The notes under the pieces: generated by a model
Told to the model about the DNA's origin: nothing
The model's input: the letters and a program-made list of their open reading frames with translations, nothing else
Database searches by the model: none
Part shown: positions 49,443-62,068 of the stretch, piece by piece
Numbering within the stretch: position 1 is the stretch's first letter
How the letters are laid out: each line of letters opens with the position of its first letter
Program-made: the position numbers and the translations under genes
Assembly: GCA_035772735.1 (NCBI GenBank)
Contig: JASDFA010000006.1
Coordinates: forward strand, 12,976,001 to 13,040,000
Reading direction: 5' to 3'
From: Datura wrightii
Lineage: Eukaryota > Streptophyta > Magnoliopsida > Solanales > Solanaceae
Length of the DNA stretch: 64,000 bases

Positions 49443-52271
49443 ATGCATATTCACTGTGTAGCACCAAAACCAGAAAACTTTGGCACAGAACTGATGGCAG
49501 CTCCACCTAATTCGTCGAAGCCAGAAATGAACTCAGAGTCCTTTATACAAAGGGCCTTGTTTCCCATAACTTTGAAGGTCTCTTTTTTCTAACTTAGTTT
49601 CTGTCTCAAACACACATAAAGACTTATAAGTTACGTGCATAATAGTACTCAATTTGTTTATTTATTTGCAGAACATGTAATTATTCTATGCAAGATCATA
49701 TTTAGTCAATGGTTCATTATTGTTGATATGTCTTGATCAATATGTTATGCAGTTTGAAGAGGTTGTCTACAAGATTAGGCAAGAAACAAAAGGAATGTGT
49801 TGTGGAGGACCATCAAGCACAAAAGAAAAGACTATACTAAATGGAGTGACAGGTATTGTGTGTCCAGGGGAGATGCTAGCAATGTTAGGTCCATCAGGTA
49901 GTGGAAAAACTACCCTCCTAACAGCTTTAGGAGGCCGCCTAACGGGGAAACTATCGGGGAAAATTGCATATAACAGCCAGCCATTCTCTGGAGCTATCAA
50001 ACGTTGTACTGGATTCGTGGCACAGGACGATATCCTATACCCTCATCTAACTGTAACAGAAACTCTCCTATTCACAGCTCTGTTAAGGCTTCCCCAAAGC
50101 CTAAGCAGGGAGGAAAAAGAAAGGCATGTGGAGCATGTTATAGCAGAGCTCGGGTTAAACAAGTGCAGAAACAGCATGATAGGAGGACCATTATTTAGAG
50201 GGATATCAGGTGGGGAGAAAAAGAGGGTCAGTATCGGTCAAGAAATGCTAATTAACCCGAGTTTACTACTGCTAGATGAGCCTACTTCTGGTTTGGATTC
50301 TACCACAGCTCTGAGGATTCTAACTACAGTTAAGCGCCTAGCTGACGGTGGCAGAACTGTGATCACTACAATCCACCAGCCATCCAGCAGGCTCTACCAT
50401 ATGTTTGATAAGGTAGTCTTGCTTTCTGAAGGCTGCCCTATCTACTATGGTCCTGCATCAACTGCCCTCGAGTACTTCTCCTCTGTTGGTTTTTCCACAT
50501 CCATCACTACCAACCCTGCTGATCTCTTGCTTGATCTTGCCAATGGTAATTCAAACATTCTAACATAAATTTCATTCCTAGCAAATCAACATACTCTTAA
50601 AGGTCCACAGTTTTTCCTCATTGATTTTGGTTTGATAAAAAAGCAGATGAGTCACTAGGCTTGGTGATAAGCAATGGTAATTATTCAATACCTTTATGTA
50701 AGTAGAGTAAAAAGAGAATCCACTCATAAGTTGTCCAGCTATTTAATCAATAAATCTCCATCTAAATCCCTTTCCTTAATTTTCCTTTTTGACCAATCAC
50801 TGTATATAGGAGGAGAAAAAGATATGCAAAAAATTGGGACATTTAAAAATCATGTATATGTTGTCAAACATCTCTTTAAAATCCATGTTTAAAATTTCAG
50901 GAATTGGACCTGATTCCAAGCATGCAATTGAGCAAGGTGACAATACTGAACAGGAGAAGAAATCTGTGAGAGAAGCTCTCATCTCTGCTTATGAAAAGAA
51001 CATTTCTACAAGGTTGAAAACTGAGCTATGCAGTTTAGACACCAATAACTACAGTTACACAAAGGATGTTTCAACAAGTAAGTTTCCAATTCACAGTGAA
51101 GAAAGGGGTGGTTTATAATTGACATCAAATTGTTCATCTACCTCTAGTTAGTGACTAATTCCAGCTCTATCGCGCTCCACTCATGCAGGAAATGGTGTGA
51201 AGTCAGAGCACTGGTGCACAAGTTGGGGCTATCAATTTAAGGTGCTGCTACTACGGGGGCTGAAGGAACGAAGATATGAGACCTTCAACAAGCTTAGAAT
51301 CTTCCAAGTTGTTAGTGTAGCATTTCTTGCTGGACTGTTATGGTGGCACACTCCAACATCTCGCATTGAAGACAGAGTAAGAACTTTTATATGTTGACCT
51401 ATGTTAGGAAGAAAACAAGTTTCAAGATTTACATTAGGTAGCTCCAATTACAGCAGAGCAGATCATATTTAATTACAGCCAACATGACCATCTCTTCTAA
51501 TATAAAACCATTTCCAAGTTGCTATGTTAATATTGACAATCTCATCTTATCACATTTCACATCAACATATAGGATAGAAAAATTCTATTGCTAATCTGAT
51601 ATTTATAATTTGACTTCCTCGTGCAGATTGCAATGGTATTCTTCTTTGCTGTATTCTGGGGCTTCTATCCCCTTTACAATGCAGTTTTCACTTTTCCCCA
51701 AGAAAGAAGGATGCTCATCAAAGAGAGATCATCAGGAATGTACCGACTCTCATCGTATTTTCTAGCTAAAACTGTGGGAGATCTGCCCTTGGAGCTGGCA
51801 CTGCCAACAGCATTTACCTTCATCCTTTATTGGATGGGTGGGCTCAAAGCCAACCCTGCCACCTTCATCCTATCTCTTCTAGTAGTCCTTTACAGCGTAC
51901 TTGTATCTCAGAGTCTCGGTCTAGCTTATGGTGCCATGCTCATGGATGTGAAACAGGCCACTACCTTAGCATCAGTCACAACTTTAGTATTTCTAATTGC
52001 TGGAGGATATTACATTCAGCAAATTCCCCCTTTCATAGTGTGGTTAAAGTATCTGAGCTACAGCTACTACTGCTACAAGTTGCTTCTAGGGGTACAATAC
52101 AATGACAATGACTACTACGAGTGTTCAAAAGGCGTCTATTGCCATGTTGCAGATTTTCCAGCCATAAAATCAGTAGGCCTAAACAATATGTGGATGGATG
52201 TATTCATCATGGCTCTAATGTTAGTTGGATACCGGCTTGTTGCTTATCTAGCACTCAATCGTGTACGATGA
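49443..52271 (+). CDS. ABCG14: ABCG14-type half-size ABC transporter (five exons)
   Basis: Exons: 49,443-49,577, 49,753-50,545, 50,901-51,077, 51,189-51,376 and 51,627-52,271, all with GT-AG introns and joining in frame to 645 aa. The start MHIHCVAPKP resembles Arabidopsis ABCG14, which is 648 aa. The nucleotide-binding domain comes first: Walker A GPSGSGKTT at 91-99, Q-loop Gln136, signature ISGGEKK at 196-202, Walker B LLLLDE at 216-221, His253. Six membrane segments follow from about residue 400, with WGFYPLYNAVFTFPQE, LPLELALPTAF and LVFLIAGGYY. In Arabidopsis ABCG14 works at the plasma membrane of root vascular cells and loads trans-zeatin-type cytokinins for the shoot; that role here rests on similarity. 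As a half transporter it must dimerise. All key residues are intact. Promoter motifs were not resolved. Confidence 0.93.
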
Positions 52272-52466
52272 ACACGTGCAGAGGGGACGATTTCAACACC
52301 AAAATCAAAAGGGTTTTTTCTTTCCGCCAACAACATAGTAATAATGTTAGATTTAGATTATGATCCCATTGCCAGATTTTGATCATATACACCAAAAATT
52401 TCCAATGTAGTACCACTCTGGCAATGTTTTACATAACTGACTTAGAAAAAAGCAGATGTTTGGAAG

Positions 52467-52498
52467 AATAAAATCTGTAACATTTTCTACAGAATAAA
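52467..52498 (+). terminator. Candidate polyadenylation signals of ABCG14
   Basis: AATAAA occurs at 52,467-52,472 and 52,493-52,498, about 200-230 bp after the stop codon. This is a usual distance for plant 3' ends. Confidence 0.5.
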
Positions 52499-52499
52499 T

Positions 52500-54561
52500 A
52501 TGCTTAGTGTACAATTCTAGCAAACATCAGATTCATAGCAAAAAAGAAAAAGAGAAAGCAATAATTGAAGATTTAGGAATATCTGTGTGGGGTACTCTGA
52601 AACAACAAGATTGCAAATAAATTAATGAGTTCCGCAAGTGCATTGACCACATAAAGACAGCACCTGTTTAGATCACTAAATGAGGCTTCTTCTTTTTTTT
52701 TTTTCCTTCTCCTCTCAGTGCCTTTCCTTTTTCTTTGTATTATGATTTCATGGTGATATATTTTTATAATAGCAATATGGAAAGTCTGATTCAGAATCAA
52801 TCTCTACCTTCCATTTTAATGTTTGGCTTGGCCTCTATTTAGTGCCTCTAGAACATCTTAACCAACTTCTTTGTGGGAGCATCAAGAACAAAATTACATG
52901 GATTCTTGTGATCTTACACATGCAAAGTGGTTGGTGAGATTATCGAAGAAAGCAACAAGTTGCATGAAATTACATATATTTTGTTGAATGGTATTTCAAG
53001 TTTCAACCAGCACTAGCAAATGAAACAAATATCTTGAGCTGTAGTGGAACAACATTTTCCCCAATAATGAATCATTTAGAATTTCTTCTCACCCAAGACC
53101 TTCCCTTATAGCATCTAAGAATAAGGAAAAGAGGGAAAAGTAACAGAAATTTCATATGGTAAGTCATAACAGCAATCATTATGTTCTCAGTATGATAATT
53201 AATGTAGTGTATCCGTCTGGTGCGACGGAAGTCATTTTTCATAGGAACTGTTTTTATGAAAAGATATTTGCTATAAAATAATAGTATTAGCAAATCAGAT
53301 AAAGCTTTCATGAAATTTTGAGTTTCATCTTATCATATACTTATATTTTTCTTCTTTTTTTCAGCTATCAACGTGGAACGTGGTTCGTGATACGCCCAAC
53401 AATCAAAGACAATGAAAATATTTGCTCTTATGTAATGAAAGCACAGGTAATAATGACGTAAGAAGATCATTCTCCAGTACAGAATCGATTCTTTTTAATG
53501 AATAGATCCGATTGCAATTTCGAATATGAAATTTAAAGGGATCAAATAGGAAAGGATAAGAGATATGTACAGTAAAATCAAATTATAGCATATAACAGCA
53601 GCCAAATGAAGATTTTATTAAACAGCGGGTGAACAAGCGGCAGAGCCCCATTTGGTGCGGAAAACACTAAAATGAGTGGAGAGGATCAAGCAAAATAAAC
53701 AAGAAATGACATCCAAAATCCTCTTAACATTATTCAAATTCACTTGCCCCCATCCACAATTTTTGACACTTGTTTATATTATGAGATACAATTTCCCACT
53801 TTAATTTTTTAAAAAAAAAAAAAGGTGGCAAATTCAATTACCTGTGGGCCTCTAGAATCGGATCAAAAAAAAAAAGAAGAAAAACTGTGTGTTGAAATTG
53901 ACCAGATATCATGCCATAGTGGCTGGCTATCCAAATTCTGAGTGGAACTCAATGAGTATAAATCCTTGGAATATAGATGAATGATGATACTATCAATTGT
54001 ATCAGTCAAAGCTTAGTTAAGCCTGACACAAATGTTGGTCAATTTTCAACTGAATGTACTGCTTGAAACACCACATTAATCAAGGTGGGGGGGAAATGTG
54101 AATATTTCACAAAGGAAAAAAGAAAGAAAAAACATGCTCCTCACCTCAGGACAGTAATTCTGATTTATCTGGCAGTGTGAAAGAGACAAACAGGACCTCA
54201 GCCTTTTTCTTGGAATTCTGGTACTAAATCATGGGAATACGCACTGGTCTACCAAAAGACTGGTGGGCGTTTGAACATGAATTTGAAATTATTGATTCGG
54301 AAGAAGGTTAGATTTGAAGTTTAAGTTGTGATTGGTCACAAGCAAAGAGTTGAAATCAATTTGTATGTAGGTTTGAAAAATTAAAATTTTGAAATCTAAC
54401 TTGCAATCACATGTTCATACAACAAAATCTAGAAATTCGCGAGAGCAATGAATTTAGTTGAGCACTCAAAATTCATCTTAGATTCGCTTTTGATCTGACA
54501 CTCTTAATATAAGAAATAAGATAGTTTGATCTACTATGGACATGTTGATTCGTTTCATCCA
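52500..54561. other. Intergenic DNA between ABCG14 and the young copia
   Basis: No gene is supported. About 54,247-54,423 starts 'ggcgtttgaacatgaatttg' and ends 'cacatgttcatacaac', which are diverged inverted tips with AT-rich 'tttgaagtttaagttg' filling. It may be a MITE of a type common in Solanaceae (weak). Confidence 0.45.
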
Positions 54562-54567
54562 AACATT

Positions 54568-54945
54568 TGAAAGATTTCTAGCACATATCTAGAAATTTTT
54601 TCACCCACCATTGTTGAATTATTCAACACCTACCCAAGCCACCATTGTTGAATTATTCATTCAACACCTACCCAAGCCACCATTGTTGAAGAAGAAAGTT
54701 TCCCCTTTCACACCTCCATTCACACCACCTCAACCCTCTATAAAAGGAGGGTTAATCTTCATTGTAAATTATCCACCAAAGAGTGAATACATCTCTAAGA
54801 GAGTAGTTCCTAGTGAGTGGAGTGAGTTTTGAGAGTTTTTTTGTGAGTTTGAAAATCTCTTTGTAAATTCTATTCTTGAGTAATAGAGTTTTATTTTTCT
54901 CTCAAATTATTCCTTACAACTCCGTAATGATCCTGTGATAACAAG
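54568..54945 (+). repeat. 5' LTR of the young copia
   Basis: It starts TGAAAGATTTCTAGCACA and ends next to the primer-binding site. A TATA-like 'ctataaaaggagg' near 54,738 is a likely promoter. A 38-bp minisatellite ('caccattgttgaattattca') is present with one fewer copy than in the 3' LTR. Confidence 0.9.
54738..54750 (+). promoter_or_regulatory. TATA box of the young copia LTR
   Basis: CTATAAAAGGAGG is a strong TATA-like sequence at a suitable place in the LTR and is repeated in the 3' LTR near 59,488. The copy in the 3' LTR could direct transcription into the DNA to its right. Confidence 0.6.
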
Positions 54946-54958
54946 TGGTATCAGAGCC
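54946..54958 (+). other. Primer-binding site (initiator tRNA-Met)
   Basis: TGGTATCAGAGCC matches the complement of the plant initiator tRNA-Met 3' end that primes most copia elements. It lies immediately after the 5' LTR. Confidence 0.9.
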
Positions 54959-55239
54959 TCGTCGGAAGTGCTCATCAGAATTGTGTAAGGCTGAAAATTT
55001 TGAGAGTTTCAAAAGTGCTCAAAACTTAATTTTGAGTACACCATTGCATTCCTCTCGTCAACACGAGTTCGTACATATTTTCGGAATTAAAATCCGACGT
55101 CGTATGAAGTCGTAAGAGCTCCCAAAAGAAATTGAGGAGGAAGACGATTTACAGTACTCTACTGCAGTAATTTCTGCAAGATTTTTCAGAAATTACATTT
55201 CAGTCCCAAATTCGGTGAATTAATCACTGTAAGGTGATA

Positions 55240-58200
55240 ATGACCACAGAAGAGTCAACATCATCTTCCGGAGCCATGATTATGCTCACTGCCACCAACT
55301 ACACGTTGTGGAAACCTCGAATGGAAGATCTTCTCAGTTGTAAAGATTTATTCGACCTTATAGAAATAAAAGGTGTAAATCCTAATCCCGACAAGTTGTC
55401 GAAATGGAAGAAATTAAATCGAAAAACTATTGGTCAAATCCGACAATGGATTGACCATAGTGTCTTCCACCATGTTGCACAGGAGACAGACGCATATGCC
55501 CTCTGGAAGAAGTTGGAAGATATGTACCAGGCCAAGACTGCTCGGAATAAGGCTTTGTTGATGAGACGCTTAGTCAACATGAAGCTGAAAAGTGGAATTT
55601 TAGTTGCCGAGCATACCAATGAGTTCCAGAGCCTGGTGAACCAGTTATCATGTGTAGAGATGCCGCTTGGTGATGAAGTTCAGGCACTTCTACTTCTCAT
55701 TTCTCTCCCCGACAGTTGGAAAACGCTGGTGGTTTCTCTTAGCAACTCGGCCCCAGATGGAAAACTTACCATGTCTATGGTTAAAGATGCCCTGTTCAAT
55801 GAAGAGGCAAGGAGAAAGGACATGGCACAGATCAGACCCATGCCCTTATTACAGAAAATCGTGGGAGACAACAAGGGAAACAACGAAGGAGTAGTGGAGG
55901 CAAATGGAGAGGCAGGAGCAAGAGCAGGGGTAGATCCACAGATGGCAGAAAACCAACATTCAAGTGCCATTATTGTGGAATAGAGGGTCATATGAAGAAT
56001 AATTGCTATAAATGGCTAGAAGAGCAAGGCCAGAGCAGTTCCCAATCAAAGAATAAGGGTGGAGAAACACTAGTTACTATCCCTGGAGATGTAGCTTTCT
56101 GTTCAACACATTATGAGACATGTCTTCACGTGTCAAAAGAGGACACGGAATGGGTGGTAGATACTGCAGCATCTTACCACGTAACTCCTCATAAGGAATA
56201 CTTCACAACATACAAAGCCGGTGACTTTGGAGTTGTGAAAATGGGAAATTCCAGTTTCTCTGGGATTGTAGGAATTGGTGATGTACAAATAAAGACAAGT
56301 TCCGGGAGTACAATTACTCTGAAGGATGTCCGCCATGTGCCTGACCTTCGGCTGAATTTACTTTCAGGTATAGCTCTTGACAAACAGGGCTATGATAATC
56401 ACTTCAGCAAAGGCACATGGAAGTTATCTAGAGGCGCTATGACAGTCGCTCGAGGTCATATTTGTGGCACGTTGTACAAGACTCATGTGAAGATATGTAC
56501 AGACAGCCTCAATGTAGCAGAAAAAGAGGCTTCATAGAATTTGTGGCACCAAAGACTTGGCCACATGAGTGAGAAAGGGTTGTCTACCCTAATAAATAAG
56601 GAGCTTATCAATGTTGACAAAGATGTTTTACTAGATCCTTGCAATCATTGTCTATTTGGTAAACAACATAGAGTCTCGTTCAAATCCTCTTCAACGAGAA
56701 GATCAGAGTTGCTCTGTCTAGTACACTCTGATGTTTGCGGTCCCTTAGAGATTGAATCACTCGGCGGAAACAAATATTTTCTGACATTCATTGATGATGC
56801 TTCTCGAAAGGTATGGGTGTATTTCCTAAAGACAAAGGACCAGGTGTTCGAGTACTTCAAATTGTTTCATGTGATGGTAGAGCGTGAAACAGGAAAGAAA
56901 TTAAAGTGTCTATGGTCGGACAATGGAGGCGAATACTCTTCCAAGGTCTTCGATGTGTATTGCAAAACATATGGTATTCGACACGAGAAAACGGTCCCAC
57001 GCACCCCTCAACACAATGGTGTAGCCGAAAGAATGAACCGAACAATCATGGAACGTGTTCGAAGCATGATCAGTATGGCTAAGCTTCCAAAGCCATTCTG
57101 GGGAGAAGCAGTCAGAGTCGCCTGTTACCTGATCAACAGATCACCATCAGTACCATTGAATTTTGAAGTTCCAGAGAAACTGTGGTCTGGGAAGAATCCA
57201 TCATACTCACACTTGAGAGTATTTGGATGTTTAGCATATGCACATGTATCCAAGGAGCTCAGACAAAAGCTCGATGCAAGGACCACTCCATGCATTTTCA
57301 TTGGCTATGAAGATGAAGAATTTGGATATAGATTATGGGATCCAAAGGAGAAAAAGGTGATCAGAAGTAGGGATGTGGTGTTCCATGAAAACCAGACAAT
57401 AGAAGACATTGAAAAACCCACAATGTATCAGAAGTCAAATGTTGCTGCTCAGATGCCAGAAGTAGTAACAGAATCATTTGTAAGAAATAACGATGAAGTA
57501 CCAGAAGCAGAAGAAGAGGAAGAAGAGGGTGTTGAGCAGGGGGAGCCACAAACCCCTCCACCAGAAGCTTCAGGTCTATCACAAGGCTCAGATGATGGTG
57601 AATATCCTCAGATTGTCAATCCAGAAGTTCGTAGATCTGAACGAGGTCGGATTCCATATAAAAGATATACAGAATCCGAGTATCTTCTGCTTACTGAAGA
57701 TAGAGAACCAGAGAGTCTTCATGAAGCTGTATCTCATAAGGAAAAAGAAAATGGCTGCTTGCAATGCAGGATGAAATGGAATCTCTACAGAAAAATCACA
57801 CTTATGAGATCGTAAAACTTCCAAAAGGGAAGAAGGCACTGAAAAATAAATGGGTGTTCAAGCTAAAGAAAGATGGTAGCGGAAAAGTGGTGAAATACAA
57901 AGCAAGGTTGATAGTCAAAGGATTCCAATAGAAGAAAGGAATCGACTTTGATGAGATCTTTTCACCAGTAGTCAAGATGACTTCAATCAGAGTTATACTT
58001 GGATTGGTCGCAAGTATGAACTTGGAGCTTGAACAAATGGATGTGAAGACAGCTTTTCTTCATGGAGATTTGAAAGAAGAAATCTATATGGAGCAGCCAG
58101 AAGGTTTTGAGGTTTCAGGTGATAACCTCGTATGCAAGCTAAAGAAAAGCTTGTATGGTCTGAAGCAGGCACCAATACAGTGGTACAAGAAGTTTAACTC

Positions 58201-59293
58201 TTGTATGGTAAGTCAAGGATACAAGAAAATTGTAACAGATGAGTGCGTCTACATTCAAAAAATTTCAGACGGGAATTTTGTTGCTCTTCTACTATACATA
58301 GACGATATTCTAATCGTGGGAAAGGATGCAACAAAGATCTGCCAGCTGAAGAAAGAATTGTCTAAAGTTTTTGACATGAAAGACTTAGGACCAGCTCAAC
58401 AGATATTGGGAATGCAAATAGCTAGAGACAGGAAGAACTGCAGATTATGGATTTCTCAAGAAAAGTATATTGAACGTGTGCTTGAAAGGTTCAATATGAA
58501 CAACGCCAAACCAGTCAGCATTCCACTAGCCAGTCACTTCAAATTGAGCAAGAGTTCATGTCCCTCATCTGAGGAAGAGATCAGGGAAATGTCATCAGTA
58601 CCGTACTCTTCAGCAGTTGGAAGTCTGATGTATGCAATGGTGTGTACGAGGCCAGATATTGCTCATGCAGTGGGTACAGTGAGTCGTTTTCTCTCTAATC
58701 CCGGGAAGGAGCATTGGGAGGCAGTAAAGTGGATTCTCAGATACCTTAAGGGTACAACTAATATATGTCTTTGTTACGGGGGAGTTTATCCAATCTTGGA
58801 AGGCTATACAGATTCAGATATGGCAGGAGATCTTGATAGTAGAAAATCTACTTCAGGATTCATCTACAGTTTTGCAGGAGGAGCTGTTTCATGGCAGTCA
58901 AGATTACAGAAGTGTGTTGCTTTATCTACAACAGAAGCAGAATATATTGCAGCAGCTGAAGCTGGAAAGGAAATGTTGTGGCTGAAGCGGTTTCTCCAAG
59001 AATTTGAAATCAAGCAAAAAGAGTACAAGGTACATTGTGACAGTCAGAGTGCTATAGATTTGAGCAAAAATTCCATGTATCATTCCCGTACAAAGCACAT
59101 TGATATTCGGTATCATTGGATACGCGAGGTGATGGATCGACAACTGTTGAGACTAGTAAAGATCCATACGAAGGAGAATCCAGCAGATATGTTGACAAAG
59201 GTGGTTACTCGAGAAAAATTGGAGCTGTGCAGAGACATAGCCGGGATGGTTGTTCCAGATATGGCTAGAGGGGGAGAATTGAAAGATTTCTAG
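55240..59293 (+). pseudogene. Broken copia gag-pol of the young element
   Basis: The ATG at 55,240 opens gag (MTTEESTSSSGAM, then YTLWKPRMEDLL). A 1-nt frameshift near 55,820 shifts the frame before the zinc knuckle (CHYCGIEGHMKNNC, encoded near 55,950-56,000). Protease has WVVDTAASYHV near 56,150. An in-frame TAG at 56,535-56,537 separates it from integrase (56,541 on), which has WHQRLGHMS, CNHC, SDNGGEYSS and TPQHNGVAERMNRTIM. A second frameshift lies near 57,750. An in-frame TAG at 57,929-57,931 follows the start of RT. RT then has MDVKTAFLHGDL and the YIDD box at 58,295-58,306. RNase H has STTEAEYIAAAEAGKE and SRTKHIDIRYHWIRE. The frame ends at 59,293, inside the 3' LTR, as usual for copia. 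Four lesions in all; the blocks are otherwise well kept. Confidence 0.9.
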
Positions 59294-59694
59294 TACATAT
59301 CTAGAAATTTTTTCACCCACCATTGTTGAATTATTCAACACCATCCAAGCCACCATTGTTGAATTATTCATTCAACACCTACCCAAGCCACCATTGTTGA
59401 ATTATTCATTCAACACCTACCCAAGTCACCATTGTTGAAGAAGAAAGTTTCCCCTTTCACACCTCCATTTACACCACCTCAACCCTCTATAAAAGGAGGG
59501 TTAATCTTCATTGTAAATTATCCACCAAAGAGTGAATACATCTCTAAGAGAGTAGTTCCTAGTGAGTGGAGTGAGTTTTGAGAGTTTTTTTGTGAGTTTG
59601 AAAATCTCTTTGTAAATTCTATTCTTGAGTAATAGAGTTTTATTTTTCTCTCAAATTATTCCTTACAACTCCGTAATGATCCTGTAATAACAAG
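59280..59694 (+). repeat. 3' LTR of the young copia
   Basis: About 415 bp against 378 bp for its partner. The excess is one additional 38-bp repeat unit (59,330-59,430 region). Otherwise about five substitutions or small changes separate them. Confidence 0.9.
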
Positions 59695-59700
59695 AACATT

Positions 59701-60261
59701 AACAACGTGAAACCCTCACGAGATGATATTAAGGCAAAAAAAATATTATAAATGTCAAAAACTGAAATCTAGTACCTACTATAACCTATAGACTTCTAGA
59801 GTCTCGGGTGACTAGCGCGATCGTGACCATGATCGAGGAATTGGAGCTTTAGGGATAGCATCGCGAACGCAGAAGCTAAGGCGCAGTTGTGACATTCAAC
59901 ACATGATCAACAAGCGCAATCACAAAATACTTTCGGCAATATACATTGTCAAAGATATGTACAAAATCTAAGCTTGAGTTAGTGACACATAGTTTTTAAC
60001 ACTATATAGATAAACTTAAAGCTGCAATTCTATTAGTTGTTGTGGCAAATCAAAACCAAATTGATCTTTGAGGTGCTTAAAATGCTAAAACTTGCATTTA
60101 AGGATGTAACCAAACGGTCTATTGGATGGATAAAATATATAGAAGATTACCGTTTAGATTTCATCAAAAATAAAATGTAGGTAATTTTTTCATTTGTCTA
60201 AATTTTGATGATCAAATTACAAAAATGATCACTTACATTTGTGGCAAATTTAAAATAACCT

Positions 60262-60299
<38 letters not shown>

Positions 60300-61589
60300 A
60301 ATAATTTTAATCTTTTAAATTTATCAAAAATGAGCACTTTTCTCCAACAATTAAGAGTCTGAATAAATAAAAATATTCAGGAGTCGAATTTTTTCATTTA
60401 AAGAAAAGGTCAAAATATAATAAGTTTAATTTACTTAAGTCTATATATGCATTCTAACCTAAATAGTTCTTAATGTATAAAGATAATAGCAACAAAATTT
60501 GTCTATAAATCAAAAAAACAAGACAGGTCATACCAAATTCACATAATAATTTCGAGGAAATGTAGGATCATTTGTAGCTTTGTTTTTATCATGTGTTTGT
60601 TTTTAATGATATGATGTTGGTATAAAATCATAAACATAGACGAGAGTTTGAATTTGGATTCTCTTTTTATGATTTTTATTAGACACGTGAAGTTTTATGT
60701 GGAAGGAGAGGTAAATTTCGCAGGAAAAAAATATACTCACTTTGATATATAATGAAGTTAAGTAGTATTGAACTCAAGACCTCTTCTAACTTAAAATTAA
60801 GCTAAACCAATGGGTTAAGAATATTTTTTTTAAAAAAAATTAAAGGTAGGAAAGAGGAACAGAGAGACGATTACAAGATGGAGGGTTGAACTCTCACCAG
60901 CAAAATAAAAGTTCAAATAGTCAACCATCTACTACTAAAATTCTCCTATAATAAAAGTTATATCCATTATGATATATATCAACGCTATAACCCACTCACA
61001 GTCTAGCTCACAATAGCCTAATGGATATTAAGACTTGTCCATTTAATTCATAGGACTCATTTAAGTTCAACCCTTACTTCCTTTACAAATCCAAACCTCA
61101 CTCATAATGTTGATCCCCCATTTAACAACTTTATTCTTAGACTTCAATGGACTAATGACATAGTATAACATTTCAATACTATTATTAATCTTCTCTTTCA
61201 CACAACTTAATAATGATAATTTTCTTATGTTCTAGGATTTACTTCATACATGGATTGATGATGTTTCTCATTTCTTCTCCAAAGACTCATTTTACTACAA
61301 CATATGGAAGGAGAGTAAAGATAGTTACTTTCTTGAGTAATCCTAGATATCTCCTCTCTTGAATGGTTTTTGAGATATTTATTGAAAACTATTAATTTTC
61401 AATGTTAACGAAAGTTAATACATGAATTTTATGGCGGAATCCATAACTGAATGTACCATATTTACTCTCAACATTCAATACTTTGAGATTCTTTCTACGG
61501 TTTCAAACAGTTTCACATTTCTCAAGTCTTTTAAATTCTTTGAGACAGTTATATTTATAGATCTAAAATTAACCTCGCCATGATTGATT
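59701..61589. other. Intergenic DNA, no gene seen
   Basis: AT-rich, with a TA microsatellite at about 60,262-60,297. A B-box-like minus-strand motif ('attgaactcaagacctcttc') near 60,768 could belong to a SINE relic. Confidence 0.55.
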
Positions 61590-61890
61590 AGAAGGTTCAT
61601 ATTTCATTTGTAAAATTTTAGCCTAATTTTGTAGTGCTTATTTTTAAAAAAGTAATGTGTTTGGCTAAATTTTTGAAAAAATATAAGTGCTTTTGGGAAG
61701 TAACATAAATTATTTTTCATAAGCTAAAAAAAATTAACTTTTACCCAAAAATATTTTTTTTAAAAAAATTACACTTACAGATACTTTTAAAAACTTAGTT
61801 AAACAATAATTACTATGTAGAATTTTTTTAATAAACACAAATTATTTCTTATGAAAAGTACTTAAAAAAAAATAATTTAAAAAACTTGGC
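61590..61890. mobile_element. Possible MITE upstream of the CIR-domain gene
   Basis: 'gtgtttggctaaatttttga' and 'agtgcttttgggaag' on the left side and 'aaaacttagttaaacaataa' on the right are diverged inverted tips of a kind common in Solanaceae. It ends less than 200 bp before the next start codon. Borders are uncertain. Confidence 0.4.
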
Positions 61891-62068
61891 CCTATAACTT
61901 GATTCAAATTGAATCTATGGCAAACATAAATGACCATTTTTGTCATTTTCTCGGTGAAAAATCTCCCATTTCCGAAAAGTTTGAGGGTTATATTGCACTT
62001 TTCCCATCTAGGGAGCACCATATACATCCCAACACCAGCTCCCGTCTGTCCCAAACTGGAACTCAGCC

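Larger units (their letters stand above)
54568..59694 (+). mobile_element. Young Ty1/copia (Tork/Tnt1-like) retrotransposon
   Basis: Two LTRs flank gag-pol. AACATT lies directly outside both (54,562-54,567 and 59,695-59,700). With an LTR start one base earlier the duplication would be the 5-bp AACAT. The primer-binding site TGGTATCAGAGCC (54,946-54,958) follows the 5' LTR. The polypurine tract 'agagggggagaatt' precedes the 3' LTR. The LTRs differ by about five bases plus one repeat unit, pointing to a recent insertion. Domain order gag-protease-integrase-RT-RNase H defines copia. The gag resembles the Tnt1/Tork group (inference). Gag-pol is broken, so it cannot move on its own. It has the same orientation as ABCG14, 2.3 kb downstream. 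Confidence 0.93.

Noticed and set aside
50674..50892. ORF of 72 aa between ABCG14 exons
   Set aside because: It lies within the second intron (50,546-50,900), has no similarity to the family and is not bounded by splice sites.
55680..55991. Minus-strand ORFs inside copia gag-pol, such as 103 aa here
   Set aside because: Shadows of the real plus-strand gag. No independent domain.
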